Below, one piece after another: positions 58,736 through 64,000 of a stretch of DNA of 64,000 bases. Every line of letters starts with the position of its first letter. The first letter of the stretch is position 1. Under the pieces are notes generated by a model. It saw nothing but the letters and a program-made list of their open reading frames with translations, made no database searches and had not been told where the DNA came from. This DNA is from Blastococcus aurantiacus (GTDB taxonomy: Bacteria; Actinomycetota; Actinomycetes; Mycobacteriales; Geodermatophilaceae): the NCBI RefSeq assembly GCF_900102425.1, contig NZ_FNBT01000006.1:223729-287728 (forward strand), read 5' to 3'. A program made the position numbers and the translations under genes.

Positions 58736-59641
58736 ATGAGTGCCGCGTTGTCCCTCTGCCGCTCCGGACGGGGCGAGCCCCTCCTCCTGCTGCACGGCTG
58801 GGGCAGTTCACGTCGCGACTTCACCGCCGTCCTGCCGGCGCTGGCCGAGCGTTTCGAGGTGCTGAACGTCGAGCTGCCTGGCTCGGGCCGGTCACCGCAC
58901 CTGGAGGAACGGCCGACGGTCGGGGCCATCACCGACGCCGTCGAGCGCACTCTGGATGCCTCCGGGATCGGCAGGGTGCACGTGCTCGGCAACTCGCTCG
59001 GCGCGCGCGTCGCGCTGGAGCTGGCCCGCCGGGGGCGGGCCAGGTCCGTGGTGGCGATCGCGCCGTCGGGGCTCAACGTCTGGCCGGAGCGGGTGCTCCA
59101 GGGCACCGGCATGGCCATCGCCCGGATCGTCGGACGCACCGCTTCCCCGCTCATCGGCCCGCTGTCGCGTTCCCGGCTCGGCCGCACGGCGTTGCTCCTG
59201 CCGATGAAGGCCCGCCCGTGGGCGACCAGCGAGGAGGAGGCGATCGGCCTGCGCGAGGGCTTCGCCGACTCGCGGGACTACTGGCGCACGCTGTTCTGGG
59301 CGCTGCTCGTCGACGTCCCCCGCGGCATGGACCGCATCGATTGCCCGGTCCTCCTCGTGCAGGGAACGGCGGACTGGATCGCGATGGGCCAGACGGTCCG
59401 GTACCTGCCGCTGGTCCCGCGGTCGCGGTTCCGGCCGCTGCTGGCCGCGGGCCACGCCCCGCAGTCCGACCGCCCGGAGACCATCGTGCGACTCGTCGAG
59501 CAGACGGCGCGCCGGGCAGCAACCGATGCGGCCGGCACGAGTCCGGTCGAGGCGGTGCGGGACCTGCCGGACGACGTCACCGCGACCCCTCGGAGTTCGG
59601 GTGGGCGCAGCGGTACCACGCGTCAGACACGGGCTCGGTGA
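58736..59641 (+). CDS. Alpha/beta hydrolase
   Basis: A 301-residue serine hydrolase: oxyanion motif LLLLHGWGSS, nucleophile elbow VLGNSLGAR near residue 87, Asp in LVQGTADW and His in AAGHAPQSD. Substrate is unknown. ATG 58736 gives the natural domain start and lies just after a TACGTA box. The last 45 residues are low-complexity, and they overlap a minus-strand frame; the true fold ends near VEQTARR. Confidence 0.88.
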   Translation: MSAALSLCRSGRGEPLLLLHGWGSSRRDFTAVLPALAERFEVLNVELPGSGRSPHLEERPTVGAITDAVERTLDASGIGRVHVLGNSLGARVALELARRGRARSVVAIAPSGLNVWPERVLQGTGMAIARIVGRTASPLIGPLSRSRLGRTALLLPMKARPWATSEEEAIGLREGFADSRDYWRTLFWALLVDVPRGMDRIDCPVLLVQGTADWIAMGQTVRYLPLVPRSRFRPLLAAGHAPQSDRPETIVRLVEQTARRAATDAAGTSPVEAVRDLPDDVTATPRSSGGRSGTTRQTRAR

Positions 59642-59892
59642 CCTCGGCCGACCACGCCGGGCCTTGCGCTGGAGAGGTCTCCAGCACCCGCTCGTCGAGC
59701 ACTGTCGGCAGGCCGTCCAGCCCGGTGGGTCGTCCCGCGAGGACCTGGCCGTGCCGTCGGCCTTGCCGTGGGCCGGGCGCCGGTACGCCGGACGTCGGGA
59801 GACGCCTGGGCGGTAGCCTCGCAGCGGGCCGCAGGCGCCGCAGCTGTCTCACGCGTGTCCCGTGAGTCCTCTGGAGGTTCCCTGCAGCCAAC

Positions 59893-59965
59893 GGGCCTCT
59901 AGCTCAACTGGCAGAGCAGCGGACTTTTAATCCGCGGGTTGTGGGTTCGATCCCCACGGGGCCCA
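59893..59965 (+). tRNA. tRNA-Lys (TTT)
   Basis: Acceptor GGGCCTC/GGGGCCC with A discriminator, anticodon loop CTTTTAA and T-loop TTCGATC. Confidence 0.97.
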
Positions 59966-59980
59966 CTGTGATTCCGGTTT

Positions 59981-60000
59981 GACCAGGACTTCCTCTGGTC
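59981..60000 (+). terminator. Hairpin after tRNA-Lys
   Basis: GACCAG and CTGGTC form a 6-bp stem with an 8-nt loop, 15 nt after the tRNA. Confidence 0.55.
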
Positions 60001-60106
60001 GAGGGCCGCTTCACGACCGAGCAAGCCAGCCTTCACAGGCTCGTGGATCGGCCCCTGGCCGGGTTGCTCGGTTCGCCCGGAGCAGGCGCACGAGCATGAT
60101 CGGGGC

Positions 60107-60547
60107 GTGGACCTCCGACTGCGCTCGCTGGCCGCCTGGCTACTGATCGCGCAGGCTGTCGTTCTTGCCTGCCTGTCGTTCTGGGCGTTCCTGCTCTTGC
60201 AGTGGGTCCCGGATGAGGACGAGATCTCCACGTGGGACGCCGACGCCGCGCATCTGCGGGCGGGAGCGGCGAGTGCAGTCCTCGTCGTTCTCGCGGTCGT
60301 CTCCGCCGCCGCAGGAGTCGCGCGCCTGCTGGATCGCGCGGCTGGGCAAGGCACGCTCGTGGCCGCACACCTGGGCGGCGCCCTCGCGGTCCTGCTGTTT
60401 GCGCTGCCCGGAGTGGCCGTCGTGCTGGCAGTCGCTGGAGCCGCCTGGGCGGGACTACTGCGACGTGACGTTCGACGTCGCGAACAAGCCCACGATCACA
60501 GCACTACGTCCAGCAGCCCCTCACCGAGCGGAGTTCCGGGGACGTGA
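60107..60547 (+). CDS. Membrane protein of unknown function
   Basis: A 146-residue protein with three or four hydrophobic segments (LAAWLLIAQAVVLACLSFW, ASAVLVVLAVVSAAAGVA, LAVLLFALPGVAVVLAVAGA) and a charged Ser/His-rich tail. No family is recognised. GTG 60107 follows CATGAT by 6 nt. The next gene starts 9 bp after its stop. Confidence 0.7.
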   Translation: MDLRLRSLAAWLLIAQAVVLACLSFWAFLLLQWVPDEDEISTWDADAAHLRAGAASAVLVVLAVVSAAAGVARLLDRAAGQGTLVAAHLGGALAVLLFALPGVAVVLAVAGAAWAGLLRRDVRRREQAHDHSTTSSSPSPSGVPGT

Positions 60548-60556
60548 CCAGTTCCG

Positions 60557-60769
60557 ATGCCTGAGGGAGACAAGCCTGCGTTTGCGCGGCCACTCGTCAC
60601 ACTTGCGGCCGGCATCGTGATGATCGTGGTGTATGCGGAATTCATGAGCGACGCCGCTGGCGGCGGCGGTGCGAACATCGGTGGCGGCCTCTTCCTCCTC
60701 ATCGGGTACATCGTGACCGGAGTGGGGCTGGTTCTGAGCGTCAGCGCCCTGATGAGGCGCCGCAAGTAG
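60557..60769 (+). CDS. Small two-helix membrane protein, unknown
   Basis: A 70-residue protein with two membrane helices (LVTLAAGIVMIVVYAEF and LFLLIGYIVTGVGLVLSVSAL) separated by a Gly-rich loop (GGGGANIGGG) and ending in a basic tail MRRRK. It is probably co-transcribed with the preceding membrane protein. Confidence 0.7.
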   Translation: MPEGDKPAFARPLVTLAAGIVMIVVYAEFMSDAAGGGGANIGGGLFLLIGYIVTGVGLVLSVSALMRRRK

Positions 60770-60887
60770 CAGGAGCGGGCTCGGGTAGCCGCCCGATACC
60801 CCGAGTGAACTCGGCTACTGCCCCACCGACTGTTCCGGCGCCGAGGCGTGGCGTCACGGAACCGATTGCCTGGCATGGTCTGGGTCG

Positions 60888-61236
60888 TGGTGACCACTGA
60901 CGGGAGTGCCAGCGTGCACCGCCGTCGTGGTCTCTTCGCTGGTTCGGTGACCCTCCTGCTGGTTGGGCTCCCCTCGGATGGGCGGCGAGCCTCTCGCACG
61001 CCGCGTTCAGCGGATGCTGGCTGGTCTGTGGCGGTCCCCCCGACTCGACCGAGGGGGTGCTGTGGGCGATCGTCGCGGCGGCACTGCTGACAGTTCCGGT
61101 CGGGGTCGCCCTGAGCACTGCCCGCGTGCGGTCGTGGGTGGTCTGGGCCATCGCCGCAGTCGCTGTCCTGCTGGCGGTAGGCGGCTGGGTGATCTTCTCC
61201 GTGGACCCGGCCAACGCCGACTTCTTCGTGGGGTAG
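60888..61236 (+). pseudogene. Membrane protein gene broken by a frameshift
   Basis: GTG 60888 opens a frame with a hydrophobic helix (RRRGLFAGSVTLLLVG). Near 60965 the coding character moves to another frame, which continues LGWAASLSHAAFSGCWLVCG, then LWAIVAAALLTVPVGVAL and two further hydrophobic stretches, ending at TAG 61234. Joined, this gives an approximately 115-residue, three-to-four-helix protein. Either the gene is decayed or the assembly has an indel. The downstream part alone could start at GTG 61057 (59 residues). Confidence 0.45.
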
Positions 61237-61258
61237 GAAACGGTTCCGTCCCGATGAC

Positions 61259-61600
61259 TCAGCGGTCGGCGTCGAGCGTCCGGAAAGCGGTCGGTGCCGC
61301 CACACCGCAGAGCAGGAAGGTCCACCGGAAACCGAGCAACAGCAGCCAGCGGACCGGCGGGGCGAAGGGCGACGGCGCTGCGGTCGAGCGGATGGGACCG
61401 TCGGCCTCGCTCAAGCGGACAGCGACGGCGAGCATCCCGACAGCCGCGCCGAACAGGAGAGTGAGCAGGACGGCGACGGGCCCGGCAGATGCCTCCGCGC
61501 CTCCTCCCAGGCCGGTCAGGATGATCGCGACGAAACCCGCCACCCACACCGCCAGTGCGACGAGGTAGGCCTGTGCGAGGCCCCGCGAGAACGTGATCAC
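61259..61600 (-). CDS. Membrane protein of unknown function
   Basis: A 113-residue protein with three predicted helices (AYLVALAVWVAGFVAIIL, GPVAVLLTLLFGAAVGMLAVA, WLLLLGFRWTFLLCGVA). GTG 61600 is chosen for AGGAG with 7-nt spacing; a longer start at ATG 61651 is possible. No family is recognised. Confidence 0.7.
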   Translation of the reverse strand: MITFSRGLAQAYLVALAVWVAGFVAIILTGLGGGAEASAGPVAVLLTLLFGAAVGMLAVAVRLSEADGPIRSTAAPSPFAPPVRWLLLLGFRWTFLLCGVAAPTAFRTLDADR

Positions 61601-61697
61601 GCTCGGGCTCCTGGCGGGTGACGGCGGTCGCCGCTCCCCGGAAGCACCCATGTCGCGCGCTCCGGATCGGGGAGCGCGAGCTCGGGCAGTCCGGCCG

Positions 61698-62393
61698 TCA
61701 CCGGTCGAGCCTCTCCCGTAGAGCACCGATCGTGGCGTCGTCGAGACCGAGCCACCTCAGGTATCCGGCTGTCGTGCCGTACGCGGTGCTCACGTGGGCG
61801 AGCATCTCTCTGATCGGGCTTCCGTCACGTCGTTCGGGACCGGCCGGGTTCGTCGGAGCGTGCGGCCGGTTCGGAGGCGCGGCGTAGTCGGCTTCGATGG
61901 TCTCGCGGTCGACGCCGGCGAGGTCCAGGAGCAGGGCGACCACCATGCCGGTGCGGTCGAGTCCGGCGTGGCAGGAGATCAGCACCGGACCCCGAGGTGC
62001 GGTCGCCAGCGCGCGGAAGATGGCTGCGATGTGGGCCGCGTTGCGCTGCAGGCTGCTTCTGTAGATGCCGCCGAGCGTGCGGTAGCGGCTGACGTCCTCC
62101 CGCGCCTCCGCAGCCGGGTCGATCAACGGCAGCGCCCGGTAGCCCGGCAGATGTGCAAGCGGATGAGGACGGGCCAGCACCTCCTCGCGCGAGCGCAGGT
62201 CCAGCACCGTCTCGAAGCCGAAGGCCTCGGCGGTCGCCAGATCGTCGGCGTCGAGCCGTTCCGGGGTGTTCGCGCGGACGATCCGTCGCGCCGGGACCGC
62301 TGCGTCGCCAGGCAGAGGCAGCCCGCCCACATCGCCGGAGTTGGCGAAGCCGGGCAGCGCCCCGCGGGATCGGCGCAGCCCCGAGGCGTCCAC
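61698..62393 (-). CDS. Tyrosine-protein phosphatase (Y_phosphatase3 / IphP type)
   Basis: A 231-residue phosphatase with the CX5R loop SCHAGLDRTG (nucleophile Cys near residue 142), an N-terminal NSGDVGGLP-like motif and the partner region VLDLRSREE. Such enzymes remove phosphate from phosphotyrosine or, in mycobacterial relatives, phosphoinositides. GTG 62393 follows TACGGT by 6 nt. Confidence 0.9.
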   Translation of the reverse strand: MDASGLRRSRGALPGFANSGDVGGLPLPGDAAVPARRIVRANTPERLDADDLATAEAFGFETVLDLRSREEVLARPHPLAHLPGYRALPLIDPAAEAREDVSRYRTLGGIYRSSLQRNAAHIAAIFRALATAPRGPVLISCHAGLDRTGMVVALLLDLAGVDRETIEADYAAPPNRPHAPTNPAGPERRDGSPIREMLAHVSTAYGTTAGYLRWLGLDDATIGALRERLDR

Positions 62394-62399
62394 GCGAGG

Positions 62400-62405
62400 A
62401 CCGTA
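62400..62405 (-). promoter_or_regulatory. -10 box of the tyrosine phosphatase gene
   Basis: TACGGT on the minus strand, 6 nt before GTG 62393: leaderless layout. Confidence 0.5.
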
Positions 62406-62541
62406 GCCCGCCGGACACCTCCTGGGGCGAGTCCCGTCCGGCGCGAAAGTTCTTCTCGTACCTCTCAACCTCGGCGGTGCGGCGAGGCGTGTGTACGGGT
62501 GGAGGCGCCGGTAGGGCGCTCGACCGGAGGGTGCCGGAACC

Positions 62542-63294
62542 ATGCGACAGCTGAGCTGGACGGGTCGGGGTGTCGTCGCAGTCGTGCTCGCAGTGGTCCT
62601 CGTCGGGTCGGTCGTCACCGGGCTGGCGCTCCGGGCGTCGTCTGCGGACTCCGAAGGAGGCACGTCGGCGCTGCCGGCGTGCGCCGATCTGGCGGAAACG
62701 CGGCTCGGCCCCCTGGGCGAGGACCCGGCGTGGAACGGGTGCCTGACCGACGACGACGCGGCGGTGCGGGCGTACCGCTACCAGTGCTCCGGACTCCGCG
62801 AGAGCCTCGTGCCGAGTGGTGAGGCGCGCCGGGCGGACGAGTCGGCCATCGTGTTCCTCCCCGATGCCGGGTTGGTCGCGGCCACGGATCAGGAATGGTT
62901 CAGGAGGCCGCGGAACCAGCACCCGGCCTACCTCCGCACGCCGTTCGCCCTGTCGGTCCCCTACCGGTGCGACGAACTCCGCTCACTCCCGCACGACGGC
63001 ATGGTCCTGGCCAGCTGCGACCTCGACGACGTCCCACTGGACCTGCACAGCACCCAGGGCTGCAGCGAGGACGGTCAGGTCTACACCGCCCTCGGCCGGA
63101 CCTGCTCGTATCCCGACTTCGACCTCACCACCTCCTGGGAGCAGTGGTCCATCGAGCCACCCGACCTCCCAGGCCGCAACGACGACATCGTCCTCGAGAG
63201 CGGACCGGACGAGCAGTGGTGGGCGGTGCCGGCGGCCCACCGTGACCAGCGCTGCTGGACGCCTCCTGACGAGTGGGACCCGGCGTGGCGATGA
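62542..63294 (+). CDS. Membrane-anchored extracellular protein, unknown
   Basis: A 250-residue protein with one N-terminal helix (VVAVVLAVVLVGSVVTGLAL), then a soluble Cys-rich domain: eight or so Cys residues in ACADLAE, WNGCL, YQCSG, YRCDEL, ASCDLD, QGCSED, TCSYPD and RCW. The pattern suggests disulfides outside the cell. No family is recognised. It ends 115 bp before the sigma factor gene. Confidence 0.75.
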   Translation: MRQLSWTGRGVVAVVLAVVLVGSVVTGLALRASSADSEGGTSALPACADLAETRLGPLGEDPAWNGCLTDDDAAVRAYRYQCSGLRESLVPSGEARRADESAIVFLPDAGLVAATDQEWFRRPRNQHPAYLRTPFALSVPYRCDELRSLPHDGMVLASCDLDDVPLDLHSTQGCSEDGQVYTALGRTCSYPDFDLTTSWEQWSIEPPDLPGRNDDIVLESGPDEQWWAVPAAHRDQRCWTPPDEWDPAWR

Positions 63295-63409
63295 GGCACC
63301 GGCCGGGGCGTGCGGCCCCCAGGCTCACCGCCCTCCCGATCTACGCGGTGCCAGCGGGCTCATCCACGGGGGGAGGCGGCCGTGGCGGGGCGCTCGACCG
63401 GGAGGTGCC

Positions 63410-63922
63410 GTGAGCACGGAGAGCGAGGCCGGGTTCGCCGACTTCGTCGAGCGGTGGTCACCGGCGCTGCTGCGGGTGGCCTTCCTGCTCACCGGTGACC
63501 GGTGGCTCGCGGAGGACCTGCTGCAGACCGCGCTGCTCAAGACGTCGCGCCGCTGGTCGAGGATCGCCGACCACCAGGCCGCCTGTCCCTACGTGCGCCG
63601 GGTGCTGGTGACCACCTACGCGAGCTGGCGACGCCGTCACCGGGCGAGCGAGGTGCTCACCGACCAGCTGCCCGAGCACCTTCCGGCCGACGGCGCCGAG
63701 GTCGAGCTCGGCCGGGCCGTCGCGGCGCTGGACGCGCTCCCGCCGCGGATGCGGGCGGTGATCGTGCTCCGCTACTACGAGGACCTGTCCGAGGCCGACA
63801 CCGCCGCGGCCCTGGGCTGCTCGCCCGGCTCGGTCAAGAGCCAGGCCTCCCGCGGACTGGCCCGCCTGCGGATCGAGCTGTCTCCCCCCGCCCTGGTGAG
63901 GCCCAGAGAGGACGCGCCATGA
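63410..63922 (+). CDS. ECF sigma factor, SigE-like actinobacterial family
   Basis: A 170-residue sigma-70 family protein with region 2 (FVERWSPALLRVAFLLTGDRWLAEDLLQTALLKT) broken only by short insertions and region 4 (LPPRMRAVIVLRYYEDLSEA, then LGCSPGSVKSQASRGLARLR). GGAGG at 63401 precedes GTG 63410. The stop overlaps the next ATG in ATGA, so the following gene is probably its regulator. Confidence 0.92.
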   Translation: MSTESEAGFADFVERWSPALLRVAFLLTGDRWLAEDLLQTALLKTSRRWSRIADHQAACPYVRRVLVTTYASWRRRHRASEVLTDQLPEHLPADGAEVELGRAVAALDALPPRMRAVIVLRYYEDLSEADTAAALGCSPGSVKSQASRGLARLRIELSPPALVRPREDAP

Positions 63923-64000
63923 ACACCGACGAGCTGCGCGAGGCGCTGCGTCGCGACGCCGAGCTGGCCGGCCGGCCGCCCACCGACCTGGTCCCACGGG
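63919..64000 (+). CDS. Start of the gene coupled to the sigma factor (partial)
   Basis: Only 27 codons are in the window (MNTDELREALRRDAELA and on). The ATGA overlap with the sigma gene and the N-terminal form fit the membrane-bound partner proteins usually found after SigE-type factors; this is inferred from position. Confidence 0.6.
   Translation, partial: MNTDELREALRRDAELAGRPPTDLVPR

Noticed and set aside
59893..59965. tRNA-Lys as an integration site
   Set aside because: No integrase and no second copy of the tRNA 3' end were found in the following 4 kb.
59899..60354. Minus-strand frame ending in GDRTHNPRIKSPLLCQLS
   Set aside because: The ending is antisense tRNA-Lys, and the rest is a shadow of the membrane protein gene at 60107.

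Overview
The window is high-GC actinobacterial DNA. Gene content (MscR-type mycothiol-dependent formaldehyde dehydrogenase, DUF3073, DUF3151 beside a class II aldolase, DUF5701, LGFP repeats, a tRNA-Glu/Asp/Phe cluster) and gene style point to Geodermatophilaceae (Blastococcus, Geodermatophilus or Modestobacter type); the family is inferred, not proven. Many genes start directly 6-7 nt after a TANNNT -10 box, so leaderless mRNAs look common. No prophage, transposase, integrase, CRISPR array or rRNA was seen.

Region by region. 0-10 kb: a glycan-uptake locus. A GH3 glycosidase (cut by the window edge) diverges from a lipoprotein plus Dpp/Opp-type ABC importer (one permease is fused to an ATPase), followed by a GH20 hexosaminidase, a broken SGNH hydrolase, an alpha/beta esterase and a TetR regulator. 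Two related palindromes in the two divergent promoter regions suggest one shared repressor. 10-18.4 kb: a GlcD-like FAD oxidase, a Nudix hydrolase, a CmoM/SmtA-like methyltransferase, a CoA-disulfide-reductase-like flavoprotein, a pentapeptide-repeat protein, fructose-bisphosphate aldolase with DUF3151, and a sugar ABC ATPase/permease pair without its own binding protein. 18.4-41 kb: the de novo purine genes purA, purD, purB-purC, purS-purQ-purL and purF-purM, interspersed with glpQ, rsgA, a SUKH protein, an LGFP-repeat surface protein, a thioesterase, an OFA-family transporter with its small subunit, and the mscR/metallo-hydrolase formaldehyde pair. 41-47 kb: DUF3073, a Leu/Val-type amino acid dehydrogenase, a complete sugar ABC importer paralogous to the pair at 16-18 kb, and an M23 cell-wall peptidase. 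47-54 kb: a metallo-beta-lactamase-fold hydrolase coupled to a short AMP-ligase, a GMC oxidoreductase resembling MftG, a phosphotriesterase-like lactonase, a catalase-like small protein and a glycosyltransferase. 54-64 kb: tRNAs, a lipoprotein, a metallophosphoesterase, GtrA, a DUF2231-Rieske fusion, an alpha/beta hydrolase, tRNA-Lys, a run of small unknown membrane proteins (one frameshifted), a tyrosine phosphatase and an ECF sigma factor with the start of its partner gene.

The most unusual layer is non-coding. Several families of dispersed palindromic elements sit at gene ends. One family (22778-22833 and 47102-47156) keeps its fold through compensatory base changes while conserving its apical loop. 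Others are a GATGGCCAT-centred pair (37441, 49401), a 24-bp twin hairpin after purM, twin CCGCGG-centred palindromes after DUF3151, and a pair of related GC-rich elements (12803, 45513). These, and the two-site operator of the glycan locus, are the best candidates for undescribed biology here.
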